Assembly: GCA_030867875.1 (NCBI GenBank)
Contig: JAOWCC010001501.1
Coordinates: 18,443,524-18,507,523, forward strand
DNA length: 64,000 nt
Direction of reading: 5' to 3'
From: Actinernus sp. WN-2022
Taxonomy: Eukaryota > Cnidaria > Anthozoa > Actiniaria > Actinernidae
The first letter of the stretch is position 1. Every line of letters starts with the position of its first letter. A model generated the notes under the pieces. It saw nothing but the letters and a program-made list of their open reading frames with translations, did no database searches and was not told the origin of the DNA. Below are positions 53,171-64,000 of this stretch, piece by piece. Both the position numbers and the translations under genes were made by a program.

Positions 53171-53337
53171 AATCTATTTACAAAATATCATTCGATTCGA
53201 TCTCTTGTGTCGCCGTGTACGGCTTAAAAGGCTTTGCGTATTTCCAACCCGAAATGTTCTCATCTCTTCGCGGACACACCGCCGTATTGTACCCTCCAAT
53301 TCCACTAGTTCATCTACCTCATCGATCCGACGCCATC

Positions 53338-53645
53338 TTGTGAAATATGAAATCGTGTGAAATATGAAATCGTGTGAAATAGAGTGAAATCGTGTGAAAT
53401 AGAGTGAAATCGTGATGTCCTCGTCACGAATTATAGTGCCGTGGGAGATGGGCACAATGATGCGTAGAGCTGGGTGCGCACGAATTGTTGAATGAATATA
53501 TTTTTCGTTGAATGAATATATCGTTGAACAAGAATAATATCGTTGAATGTGAATGAATATTTTTGTTGCCAACGAATATATTCTTGAACAAGAATAACAT
53601 CGTTGAACGTAAATGCATATCAATGTTGAATGTGAATGCATTACG
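53338..53645. repeat. Two adjacent degenerate tandem arrays
   Basis: 53338-53422: units of AATCGTGTGAAATATG/AATAGAGTG. 53480-53645: units of CGTTGAATGAATATA and TTGAACAAGAATAA. Both are variable. Confidence 0.75.
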
Positions 53646-53699
53646 TTTGTTGAAAGTGTCCGGCCACGCTAGTGAAGGAAGAATCTATTTAATGGAAAT

Positions 53700-54411
53700 A
53701 TTCTGTACCTTTTTCCATTTCTCAAGTTTTCAAGTTTTGGGTCGGTCGGTCGGACGATAAAAAAAAAAGGGGGGGAAAAACGTTCGGAGTCTGGAACTAG
53801 TAAGGCGTGGTCACTCAGCATCATGGCCGTGGAGGTCTGGAACTGACAAGGCGTGTTAAAACAACATGGACGACAAAAATATCGACGTTGTTGTCCGAGT
53901 ACGGATGAAAAATGGAATAACTTCAAATGTACCAAGAGTTTATATGTGCGACTTACCGTCGAGCATGACCTTAATTCCTCCCTTCTCCATATTTTTTTTT
54001 GCAAAACGCAAAAAATCGGGTCGGTCGGACGATGGGAAACGGAAAAAAGTAGGGATGGCCTTAGGGCATAAGTTAATGAGAATGAAGCGAATTAGTTTGC
54101 GGTTGTCGCTGCTACTTGACCCGGCTAGTAACCCTACCGCGAGCAGTTACATGCAAAATAAAAGTTGTACCGGGCAGAAGGATAGTGTGACGCTTGACCT
54201 AGTGTAACTGTACCGTCCCTGTCATGGACAGACGATAGACTATGTCAGGGCCTTTGGGTCGTCTCGACGCTAACCACACTAGCGTTGCGTGACGACCTAA
54301 AGAACGGCAAACGACCGGTAGTTGTTGAGACATTCTTGAAGACAATTCTTATATCTTATCCCATGTACACGGTAACTGTTTTTGTCAAGTCGCTGAAATT
54401 CAAATCAGTCT
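53700..54411. other. Region upstream of the transporter gene
   Basis: Contains the twice-occurring GGTCGGTCGGACGAT motif (53741, 54019) and short open frames only. It should include the transporter's promoter and 5' UTR. No TATA box was picked out with confidence. Confidence 0.45.
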
Positions 54412-54640
54412 ATGGAGGAAGAAAAAGATTCCTATACCCCAAGAACAGTAGACGGCCCTGCGGAGTCTTCCGAAGTTACAGAATCGCCGCGTGAAACCAT
54501 CAAGCCCGAAGGTGGTTGGGGTTGGGTTGTATGCTGTGGGACCTTCATCGTAAATTTCATGGTCTTCGGAATACATAATTCCTTTGGAGTCGTTTACGCT
54601 AATCTCCTTGATGAACTGAAGTTAGGGAAAGCACAAACAG
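54412..54640 (+). CDS. MCT-like exon 1
   Basis: Codes the N-tail and TM1 (KPEGGWGWVVCCGTF) through LGKAQT. The donor is ACAG|gtaaac. The ATG at 54412 is the first in this frame and leaves an MCT-sized tail. Confidence 0.92.
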
Positions 54641-57600
54641 GTAAACATAATTCTGCTAAGTCTATTTAACGATTCCGTATACCGATGTTGTGTTCACTAA
54701 ATCGAGCAGAGACTTCTTCATGAAGAGCTCGAGAAAAGTTTTTCTCTTCTCTAAATGTTTAAAAATGCGCCTATGAGTTCTTTATCAAGTTGTTCAGTTT
54801 ATCGTCTTTCTCGTAGTCACAGGAGATATAATTTTAACAGGTTTAAAAGAATGTTTCCGAGCTGAGACGATCAACAAACAGTGATTAAATGCATTTGAAT
54901 ATCACCATGCGAACAACAACCGTGTAAGAATATTCTCTGTTTCATTTTGAAGAATTATAATTTTTCATTTTCTTCTGTCTCAAGGAAATAATAATGAAAA
55001 TACCAGTTTTTCCAATGTTAGTTCAATCGTGATAAGATAGCAGAGGCAATTTGGTCTAAGGTCTATTAGTCGTTAAGCGTTAATTACAGAGTATACGTCA
55101 TCCGCCATATTGAGCAAGAACTGTTGCTGTTACCAAAAGCCCCCGCAGACGACTCTGTGTGCCCGCTATGCAAAGAATATATCATGTTTTGGCTAGCTCA
55201 CTGCTAATCCATCAAGACAATGTTTTTGTTGTGGGAGATTTGTATCCTCTGGACTGAATAACAACAATGCAGTGCCAATTCAGTTAAGAATTTAATGTGC
55301 AAACTCCGTTATGCGAATTTTTGTACTCCAATCAATACCTTTTTTTCATCTAGAACTCAAAACTTGCTGGTACTTCTGCCGACTTCTTGCTCTTTCTAAT
55401 TAATCGCTGTCAACTGTTGTGAGTGGATCAATATTTTCCAAAAGCAACCGCCTTGGAACAATAGAACATATTACTGAGGACAAGCTAGAGAAGTAGAACA
55501 GGTCTTCACATGACGTGAAATATTTAGTATAGCTCGTACGTAAAATTTACGGAAGACGCTAACAACTACTTTCATAAAGTTTCAGCGATTTGGGAATATA
55601 AAGGAAAGTTACAGTTTGAGCAAAGTTTTTCCACTGTAAAAAGAAGATAAATACGTTTCGGAGTACTCAGTCAACTTTAATTGCTCAGGGAAATGGCTGT
55701 AGTCATGAATATGTTAGATATAAATTATCAGACTCAGTTTCAAGAAAGCTCCCGAGTAAGAAATAGAAAAATGGACCTGTAGAATCACGACCATTCTGAC
55801 CCACACTTGACTCCCTTATTTCACATCTAATTTTGTCCTGTTTTCCGCAGCGAATAAAAAGCTTTTCATGTAACATGTCAAAAATAGGGACTATACCAAA
55901 ATTTTAGTCAGTGTAGACATTGCTTCAGTTGCGAGGCAGTTTTAGGAAGCATCACAAAAGTTCGTCCTGTGCTTGATCACACCAACGCAATACTTTCAGG
56001 GGCGTAGCTTCCTGTACGCATATATACGCACATGCGTACACTTTGAGACGAAAATTCCCAGTTTGGCCTTGTATTTTTTTTACGAGAGGGGGCCCTTAAA
56101 ACCGGTAGCTACTGCACTTGTACGTACAACTTGAAAATGCCTAGCTACGCCCCTGATTTTAAATCAAGTCCGGCACACGGCTGCATGTGTAAGACGACAA
56201 AGCAAACCAACAGACAGAAGAAAAAAATTGTCAACAAGAGGCGGGGTAAACAAAGAGACTTCCCAAACGTTTGGCCTGTGACCTAATTTATCCTGGTGTT
56301 TTCCATTTTCTGACAGAATATTTGGCACCTCAATGACTAATGAGGTTATTAACTCAATAACTAATGAGGATATTTATGCAGTTTTGCATCTTTCGGGACG
56401 CACATTAAAAACTAAATTGCGTCTTTTTCAGTTTTTATGAGTAAGTAACGCAGCGCAGAGATGAAATAAATCACTGCAAGTACTCCGATGTTCAAAGGTT
56501 ATCCAGTGGATAAAATAAGTTAGTTGGGGCCAGCCTTTGAGATTATTTGAAGAAGATCGAAACGCACAATCATAAAAAGTAGTGGCGGGGAAGATGGGTT
56601 ATTCACAACGCTACTGATGTAATTTGTAGTCGGAACTTCTGCGAAATCCGGCTATTTTTAACATTCTTTTGAGGAAGCTGTTGAAATTTATGAATTTCGA
56701 AAGGACTTCGACAAACTACATGTACGAGCGTGCGTCATGTAAGGTTCCGCTGTGCCATCGAGAGTATTTGTGCGCGCATGAGATTGAGTAAATGCGTCAG
56801 TTGCTAATCGCATCCAGCGGTAATTCGTGAATGTGAAACTGGACTGTTCTGTTTTTACTCATATATCTGGTTGCCCTTATGCTCTCCTTTCCCCGGCAAC
56901 ACTTATAGGCGCATGCAGAAAACCCAAACTCGATCACCAAAAGTCCAGATATTAGTTGCCTGACGAGTCTATATAATCATCAACAGCAGCAGCCGCATTA
57001 TTATTATCGTCATGCATCATCATATATTATCATCAATCATATTATCGTTATCATCTTAGTTTCACTATTGTTACGGTAGTATCAGTTGTTATTCATACCC
57101 TTACACTCTGTTTCCATACTCAAAATACCAGTATAAAACTTCATTATTATTATCATCATTCAGTATAATTGTTAAATAGTGTCCTCATATTCATAATCCT
57201 TTCACAGCATGGATAGGCGCTATGGCTATAGGACTCAACTTCCTCTGCGGGCCGATAACAAGTGTCCTATGCGACCGCTACACTTGCCGTGCTGTCGCCA
57301 TGGTGGGTGCTCTTCTATCCGTGCTGGGTCTTTTCCTAACCTCATTCGTCCAGGAACCCTCGAAGATGTACGTCACCTATGGACTGTTATTCGGCATAGG
57401 GTCAAGCTTCTCATTTGTATCCTCGATAGTCGTATTAGGAGAGTACTTCCAGAAGCGTTTGGCTCTTGTTAATGGGATTGCAACCTCCGGGAGCGGCATA
57501 GGGTCCTTAGTAGCCGGGCCTGTTATTAATTATTTACTTGGCAGTATTGGTTGGCAGAACTGTATGCGAATACTCAGTGGATTTGCGATGTTATTATGGG

Positions 57601-60600
57601 TGGTGGCGTTCCTTTTCAGGTCGAATAAAAACCAGGACAGGACTACCAGACACACACACAAGCTTTTTGATACGTCCATATGGAGGAATAAGGCGTATGT
57701 AGCATGGGTTACTACTGTAGCGTTGTTTCAGTTTGGATATCTTATTCCGTTTGTACATTTGGTAAGTATATATTGACTTGGGTCATTACGTTAAATTTTT
57801 CGATGTGGGTCAGAAGTCTCATTTTAATGCATGAGTTGTTTTCCAGTTTGTTGTAACGAGACTTGAATGAATAAACTCTTATTTTACTAGAGGAGCCGGG
57901 GTGGCGCAGTAGTTAAGCGCTTCGCCTCTCAGTGTTCTCTGCGTGGAAAGTGGCCAGGGGCGCTCCCATCTTCAAGAAGGAGGATGATACCGAGAGAGGT
58001 AACTACAGACCAGTATCGTTACTAAGTATACCAAGCAAGGTTTTGGAGTCCGAGGTCAACGACAGGCTTGTTTTCAAATCACGTGTTCAGGGAAAATATG
58101 ATGGTCTCCAATAGGCAATGGGCGTACAGGCCGGGCTATTCAACGGAACTACTGCTGATGAATTTAACGGAAGTGTGGAGGAGAGCTGGTAATGCCGTTG
58201 CTTTCATCGATTTTAAGAAAGCATTTGACGGTGTTGATCATGATGTGCTCGAGGCGAAATTACATCGGGACTTGGCTATTGAAATGGATAAAGAACTACC
58301 TTCAAGACAGGCGCCAATACACAGTACAGTCGTCAACGGAGTTAAGTCAGGTGTATTACCAGTGGCTTTCGGTATTCCTCAGGTTCGGTCCTAGGACCGA
58401 CCTTATTCACCTTATTTACTAACGACCTTCCTTCTTCCGTCACTTCTGGCCAGGTCTACATGCATGTACGCCGACGACACCACGGTTTACTGTATTAATA
58501 AGGACGCTGACCAGGCGGTTGCTCAGTTAAATGAAGCTCTTCATGAACTGTACGTCTGGTGCCTCAATAACAGGCTTACGCCACATCCAAACAAGTACGA
58601 GGCTATGCTAATTATGCGTTCTAGTTATACTATGGGACCGATTGCACCCGTGAGAATAGGGAACTCTCAAATTAAGTGGGTTAAGAAATCCCGACTATTA
58701 GGCATGACGGTTGATAATAACTTAAGTTGGATCCCACATACAGTTGAACTGAAAAAGAGTTATGCTAATAAATTAGGGCTACCGAAAAGATCTAGATTTC
58801 TGCCAAAACATGTACTAGAGAAACTCTATTTCTCAGTTATACTGCCTTCGGTGAACTATGGCATGGTGTTGTGGGGGAGTTGTTATAATTCGGATAATAT
58901 TACATCACTTGAGAAGTTTCATAGTAGAGCCGCAAAAATAATATACAATCTCCCCAGAGACACATCTTCCGCAGATGCTCTGAAGCTTGCCAGTTGGTAT
59001 TCACTCAGTATTTATCATAAGCTTGTATTGTTTAAGACAATGCACAAGGCATTCCACGCTAGGTTACCATATTTTTTATGCGATCAGATATTAGTGACGT
59101 TATAATCTAAGAGTAGCGGATTCCCTTGAAATACCGCGTTTTAATACTAAGTTCCTTCAACATTCAGTTCAGTATAGTGGATCAGTTGTATGGAATAGTG
59201 TTATTTTTAGTGATCAGTCAATAGTATATGCAGGACATAAGGATCTTGAGTGTCGTTTAAATAAATTAGCAGTGTTTGAGCAGTTCAAGTTTAACACTAC
59301 ATCTGCCTCTTCTACTAGATTTAAGAGTGATGACTTCATTTACTTGTGAGTCCACTCATTAACTGAGGCCTATATAGTATGAATGTATTGTACTTTAAAA
59401 AAACATTTAGCAGCTCTGTAGTACTCTTAGCATCATGCATTATTTATTAGTAAGTTCAATTTAGTAATTTGAAGTTTATTTACTTATTACAGTTATTACA
59501 TTCGTAAGTATTCTTAGTAATTTTTAGTATTGTAAATAGATGTACAGTTATATTATTCTTAGTAGTAGACACACGACCCCATAAGCCTTGTGCTTTAATC
59601 ATAATCGTGTTTAAATAAAGGTAATCTACCTCCCTACCTCCCTACCTCCCTACCTCCCTACCTACCTCCCTACCTCCCTACCTCCCTCTCGGTGGCCCAG
59701 GTTCGATGCCTGGACGCGGTACCATATGTGAGTTGAGTTCGTTGGTATCTCGCCTTTGCTCCGAGGGTTTTTTTCCGGGTTCCACGGTTTTCCTCCTTCC
59801 ACAAAAACCAACACCCTGATTTCCGACAAATACAATCTGTGGTTTAGCCGGGTCCTGGCTTTGATCAGCTCCTATGGTTGTTTCAGCTTCTCGTTAAAAT
59901 TCAGAGTAAAAATAGATAAGCTTGTCTCTGTTTCGCCACTCAGACGGTATATGGCAGCCTCAACTTGACCCACAAGAAGCTCAGACCCCAGCAATACGCT
60001 GTCACCGTAGCTGGACCGAGTTCTCCCTGACCAAAAATGACCTACGATCGATAAGTGGGAAGTTGCTTAGAAACTAGGCTCTGGAACATACAAAACTTCG
60101 TATATACAGGCAAGCTAAAGGCGCTATTAGGGAACACGGAACACTTAGTAGGGCATTAACCCTCTATCATGTGACCCGTAGGTACGGCCTTGTGTGCGCT
60201 TTCCTTTCAAAACCATTTACAAAGTCACGTGATTGTGGCCGTACGTGTTTGTCGTGAGCATGGTATATACTTCATGGTAGTGTTACGTTCCATATACTAT
60301 TCCTGCATAATCATTTTCTCTACTGTTTGTCTGCACCAGGAAAAGAGCCGTCCGGTCCTACTCGATTATTTTGCTTGTTATTTGCCATTTGAAAGGTTAC
60401 ATGACTGAAAAACCTATTGACTGAGTCCCCACAGTACTCCCCACAGTAAGATCATATTATACGCATGACGAGGGTCTTTTCGGCTCCATGAATTGCATGT
60501 GTTCCAAAGCCCAAATAAGGGAAAAGAGACCAGCACACTCGATCATACGACGGAATTTTGCTCTTTTTCTTCGAAATACGGTATAATAAAGGGAACCCTT

Positions 60601-63359
60601 AGGGAACCAACAAGTTAACACACGTTTCTAACACTGAGCCATCTTTTCTTGTAGATAAAATACGCCGAAGAGATTGGGATCCCAAAGTCCAGAGGTGCTT
60701 GGTTGATAGGATTCCTCTCTATAACGTCTACCATTGGTCGTGTGGTATTTGGAAAAATTTGCGACATCAAAATGATCAACCGTATGTATGTGTACCAGTT
60801 CTCTGTGCTAGCTATCGGGGTTAGCACCGTCCTGTGTCCGCTGGCCAGAAGTTATGCTGGGCTCATCGCTTACGCTGTGACTTTTGGTTTTTTCGATGGC
60901 TGTTTTGTTGGCCAGGTTGCGGTAATTACAGCTGATATTGTTGGACATGAGAAGCTTGCTCAAGGAGTGGGAAACATGTTTGGCTGCCTTGGTGTTCCCA
61001 TGAGCCTAGGGCCTCCGTTTGCAGGTAATAATCACTTGATTCGGGCTTCGTAAAATTGAAACAAAAAGATAAATGTCCAAACGGATGGAATTAGGTTAAA
61101 GAGGTTGTGTCGGTATTGCGCATGTCTATAGTCCAATTCGTAGATCTTGACCATCTTGAAAGGTATCCAAGCCTTTAGTGACATCGAGGCTGGAGTTGAG
61201 ACAGCTTAGTTAGAGGCTTGTATCAAGTTAGGGTGGTAATCAAAATCTTTCCATATTTGTAGAAAGAGGGTTTGTATCAGTGCAAGATCAACTCCAGTCA
61301 TTCAAATTCTGACCAAGGGCTAGCGCTCGAAACGTCAGCTGCTACTCGCTTTCCACGGCGGTTAGCAAACCTCAATCGACTTTAGTTGATTATATACCAG
61401 TGTTTATCTTCCCCGCGCCGACGCAGACTAACACTATTTTTTACAGGAACTAGTTACCTATCGCAACTCCAGCTTCACGCGAGGCTAAGGCTTGGTTACA
61501 TTTCTAGAACTATAAAATGGACTACTGGTGGCTGTTAATTCACTCTTTTCACCTGGTGGCCAGCTTGGATTCAAAATGAGGCAATCCTTTGTATTTGCTA
61601 GGCTAAACTCGTTCTGATATTCCCTCACTGCGAGGCTAACCTAGCAAAAACAAAGGACTGCCTCGCTTTGAATCCAATTTGGCCACCAGGTGAAAAGAGT
61701 GAATTGCCTATACAAACAGTTCGTCTCCTCCCTCAATGCTTGATTGAAATGACTACGTCTATACACAGTTTGTAAGTCAGTTTCACATTGCTTTGATTTT
61801 AACCATCCCACATGTGCGCGAGGTTCGTCAGTTTATATAAATATTGCACCGCGGGAAAACGGTATGCTCCGCTGGCCAAAAGAACGAAGGCTCTGCTATC
61901 AAATACAAATTACCGAGGGTTACAACTTTTTTAGTAAATAATTTTATAACTTAGTAAACTCACAGTGAAGTACAAATTAAGAAAACTTCAACCTGTTAAA
62001 GTAGTTTTCTTATTTTTTGACAAAACAGTTCACAAATGGATACTTTTAAGCAGAAATTTTAAAATCACGGGTATGTGCCTGTTTCATTTCAGTTTTCGCG
62101 GGAAACTGGGGGCGGCCGCGCGCCGACAAGAAATAGCAAATACGCATGCGCGTAACGTTTTGCCGCGGTGTGTATAAATATAGTCAACCTCGTTCCCAGG
62201 GGTCTTTACGCGCCTAATCAAAGATGGCGTCGAAAGTACCCCTGGTACAGGCTGGTCATGTGACCCAAAAATATGCCCAATATATGGGCATATTTTGAAG
62301 CACATCCGCCATCTTGGATTCATCATCGCTGAAGAACGGTTAGCAGTTGAAGTGTGATCCCAATGAATTCCAACCGTACATTATTTTACTTGTACCCAGT
62401 TGCGAAGTGAGTATTAAAAAAGGCAAAAACGCTAAGTTCTGATGAATTTCTATCTGTTTTCAACGAATTTTGAACGCGCAATGCGAAAGACGACATCACC
62501 AGTTCATTTTTCAAATCAAAATGTACGCGCTATTCAAAATTCTCCAATCAGCGCGCGCAAAATGTCTAGCCAATCAGTGGCCGAATCCCACCAGCCTGTA
62601 CCAGGGGTACTTTCGACGCCATCTTTGATTAGGCGCGTAAAGACCCCTGGGAACGAGGTTGAAATATAGTCCTCTCACTATGACCCAGTCCCTTTACCGT
62701 GCGACTACAGTAACCAGGGCTACTTGAACAACGAGAACTGAACACATTGGAAAACGAAAATATAGCGTCCCAACTTACGAATCCTAGCACATCCACGCGA
62801 TTTTCTTCATTCCAAAGACGTTGACTTCAGACAGAACTAGTCCACCAAATGTGCCTTGAAGCTCGAACAAGTTGAAATGCTATTCGGTCTTTAACTCGAC
62901 ACTCGTTGGCTTAAATAACCGTAAGTTGGAGTGCTGTTTTCGTTCTGCAATGTGATTGGCTTTCGTTGTCTAAGTGGCCCCGGTTAAAGTAGCAGTCGCA
63001 CAACAACCTTTTTTTTCCTTTTACCAGGCTGGTTGTACGATGGGTTTGGCTCATATAACGGTGCCTTTTATTCGTCTGGTGGCGTGGCTATCTTCTCGGC
63101 TTTCCTCGTCTCTATCGTCTCGTACATGTTACGACGTAGAAAGTCAAGCACGGAGTACTCAGGCCGACAGTTACTTCCAATGGTCAACAATAATGAGGAA
63201 ACTAAGAACCAAAACAATACATCATCGCAGGAAAGCTCGGGATACGCGTCGAGAAATAGTACGTTTGAATGTCTGTCTCTGCTGGAGCCAAAGGAAGCCT
63301 TGAACGATAGTAAGGAACAATATATCACGAGGCAAATCGAGCGCGAAACGGTTTTATAG
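54412..63359 (+). CDS. SLC16/monocarboxylate-transporter-like protein, four exons, complete
   Basis: Exons 54412-54640, 57208-57761, 60655-61024 and 63028-63359 splice with GT-AG borders to 1485 nt (494 aa), a normal MCT length. Residues 1-31 are a polar cytosolic tail. EGGWGW (33-38) is the TM1 signature of the family. GEYFQKRLALVNGIATSGSG (~154-173) is the TM5 signature. TM7-TM12 fill exons 3 and 4. The C-tail from ~430 is hydrophilic and Ser/Asn-rich. SLC16 proteins are 12-helix plasma-membrane carriers of monocarboxylates, thyroid hormone, aromatic amino acids or other solutes. In TM8 the Arg of the MCT1 Asp/Arg pair seems present (STIGRVVFG) but Asp is replaced by Ser. This argues against simple lactate/proton transport, so the substrate is unknown. 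Intron 2 holds a LINE within a SINE. Confidence 0.93.
54641..57207 (+). other. Transporter intron 1
   Basis: 2.57 kb with no element recognised except a short inverted pair at ~55995-56155 (GGGGCGTAGCTTCCTGTACG / AATGCCTAGCTACGCCCCTG, MITE-like) and an (AT)(C) microsatellite near 57000-57050. Confidence 0.55.
57208..57761 (+). CDS. MCT-like exon 2
   Basis: Codes AWIGAMAIGLNFLCGP through LIPFVHL, covering TM2 to the start of TM7 with a short central loop. The acceptor is ttcacag and the donor TTG|gtaagt. Two independent RFxxG-like turns (CDRYTCR; the YFQKR loop) match major-facilitator topology. Confidence 0.95.
57891..59930 (+). mobile_element. SINE family 2, split by a LINE
   Basis: The head 57891-57930 (GTGGCGCAGTAGTTAAGCGC A box) and the rest 59691-59930 (GGTTCGATGCC B box, body to TATGGTTGTTTCAGC) make one SINE. 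The break has CCTCTC on both sides. Confidence 0.85.
57931..59684 (+). pseudogene. 5'-truncated, frameshifted LINE reverse transcriptase
   Basis: Fragments in three frames: ERGNYRPVSLLSIPSKVLE; QWAYRPGYSTELLLMNLTEV then VAFIDFKKAFDGVDHDVLE; WIKNYLQDRRQYTV; and from 58464 YADDTTVYCINKDADQAVAQ to the RT C-terminal domain (PSVNYGMVLWGS). The catalytic YADD is kept, but at least three frameshifts kill it. The endonuclease is missing. The 3' end is AATAAAGGTAAT followed by (CTACCTCC)n at 59626-59684. The insertion duplicates CCTCTC. Confidence 0.92.
59931..60654 (+). other. Transporter intron 2, distal part
   Basis: No feature recognised. Confidence 0.4.
60655..61024 (+). CDS. MCT-like exon 3
   Basis: Codes IKYAEEIGIPKSRGAWLIGF through MSLGPPFA, TM7-TM11. 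The acceptor is cttgtag and the donor GCAG|gtaata. Confidence 0.95.
61537..61705. repeat. Hairpin, ~170 bp
   Basis: TTCACCTGGTGGCCAGCTTG pairs with its imperfect complement ending GGTGAAAAGAG (61700). The inner arm is TTTGCTAGGCTA/GCTAACCTAGCAA. Confidence 0.8.
61845..62172. mobile_element. CACCGCGG element, 328 bp, 9-bp duplication
   Basis: TGCACCGCGGGAAAACG to CGTTTTGCCGCGGTGTG. Duplication TATAAATAT at 61836-61844 and 62173-62181. Colinear with 37967-38304. Confidence 0.92.
62185..62661. mobile_element. CAACCTCG element, 477 bp, 9-bp duplication
   Basis: The ends are ~70-bp near-perfect inverted repeats starting CAACCTCGTTCCCAGG. Duplication AAATATAGT at 62176-62184 and 62662-62670. The interior matches 38316-38716 in reverse orientation. 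Confidence 0.95.
62671..63027 (+). other. Transporter intron 3, end
   Basis: Nothing beyond the exon 4 acceptor tract. Confidence 0.45.
63028..63359 (+). CDS. MCT-like exon 4 (terminal)
   Basis: Codes GWLYDGFGSYNGAFYSSGG, the last helix, a basic MLRRRK stop-transfer and a ~70-residue cytosolic tail ending ERETVL. The acceptor is ttaccag. The stop TAG is at 63357-63359. Confidence 0.94.
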
Positions 63360-63567
63360 CCCCTTATTAAAAGGGCACTGTAACCCCCAAATGATAAACT
63401 TTCTCATAACGACAGACTAAAATAGCTACTCGTGATCGATCAGATTAGCATGCTTTCTGCAGAGTATGCTTTCCCAGGTATACTGGAAATATTTTATACA
63501 ATTTTGATGCCGAAGGATGGCAAAGATTCTGGTGCATGGATGAAAAATACTGCTTTTAAGTAATGTT

Positions 63568-63702
63568 TAAAAGCCTCCAAGTCGAACTGGGGATTTCAAC
63601 GTACAAGCAAGTAGTTCCAGTCCGAGGCGAAGCGGAGGACTTAACTTAAACTAATTGGTTGTACTTTGAAATCCCCGCCCAGTCCGAATTGGGGGGCTTT
63701 TA
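63568..63702. repeat. Hairpin, family copy 2
   Basis: TTAAAAGCCTCCAAGTCGAA pairs with TTGGGGGGCTTTTA. Same architecture as 12985-13117. It follows the transporter stop codon and could be in its 3' UTR. Confidence 0.75.
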
Positions 63703-63847
63703 TACATTTATGACACAGAGGACAATGATATAAAAATAACACTAATTGAGCCATTAATATAAACAGGAGCCCAGGCTCTTGATATAAGAGGGAAAAAAAT
63801 GAAAGTGATAATTCCATCGGATTTGTATTAGAGTTCGCTGAATCAAA

Positions 63848-64000
63848 ACTTTTTCATTAGTGACGTCTCTCTGAGGCTATATGCTGACGACACGACAGAA
63901 TATTGTGCTCATCAATGCCCAGTCAGGTTACAAGTCATTGTACAAAATAACCTAGACTTACTGATTTCATGGTTTAAGAGCAACTATCTCAGAGTCAATG
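63848..64000 (+). pseudogene. Reverse-transcriptase fragment running off the right edge
   Basis: The frame SDVSLRLYADDTTEYC then NNLDLLISWFKSNYLRVN carries the RT YADD box and the following helix (usually W/LQ..N). Upstream motifs are not attached, so it is 5'-truncated. The state of the 3' part is unknown. Confidence 0.85.

Noticed and set aside
57209..57472. ORF MDRRYGYRTQLPLRADNK...
   Set aside because: Out-of-frame shadow of transporter exon 2.

Overview
The window is animal nuclear DNA: AT-rich, with short exons separated by long repeat-filled introns. It carries parts of three conserved metazoan genes, many decayed non-LTR retrotransposons and tRNA-derived SINEs, and dozens of hairpin or inverted-repeat elements. 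Gene content and repeat texture fit an anthozoan cnidarian, most likely a stony coral. This taxonomic call is an inference and was not tested by any search.

Layout. (1) 2,938-19,128, minus strand: six exons of a uracil phosphoribosyltransferase homologue (UPRT). The C-terminal exons lie beyond the left edge. (2) 19,129-19,533: a 405-bp divergent promoter region. (3) 19,534-48,026, plus strand: a complete ten-exon spermine synthase gene (SMS, 371 aa). (4) 48,027-54,411: an intergenic stretch of repeats, with a LINE remnant and one unassigned basic ORF. (5) 54,412-63,359, plus strand: a complete four-exon SLC16/monocarboxylate-transporter-like gene (494 aa, 12-TM type). (6) 63,360-64,000: a hairpin repeat, then a reverse-transcriptase fragment that runs off the right edge.

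The clearest special feature is that SMS carries two U12-type (minor spliceosome) introns. One is AT-AC (29,633-31,690) and one is GT-AG (46,142-47,974). Each has a canonical ATATCCTTT or GTATCCTTT donor and a TCCTTGAC branch site close to the acceptor. The last SMS exon has only 52 coding bases and was located from that branch site together with the family's conserved C-terminal WVFY..W motif.

The other main theme is layered transposition. Several families of non-autonomous elements make exact 9-bp target duplications. One 3.5-kb foldback in SMS intron 8 holds three later insertions, two nested in each other, and its unoccupied opposite arm preserves empty sites. One LINE sits inside a SINE, and one SINE is split by hairpin elements. 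Two related 1.4-2.5 kb TA-flanked elements have matching repeat arrays at both ends. I found no operon, CRISPR, phage or bacterial feature. SMS (polyamine synthesis) and UPRT (pyrimidine-salvage fold) may share a promoter; the transporter is simply the next gene downstream.
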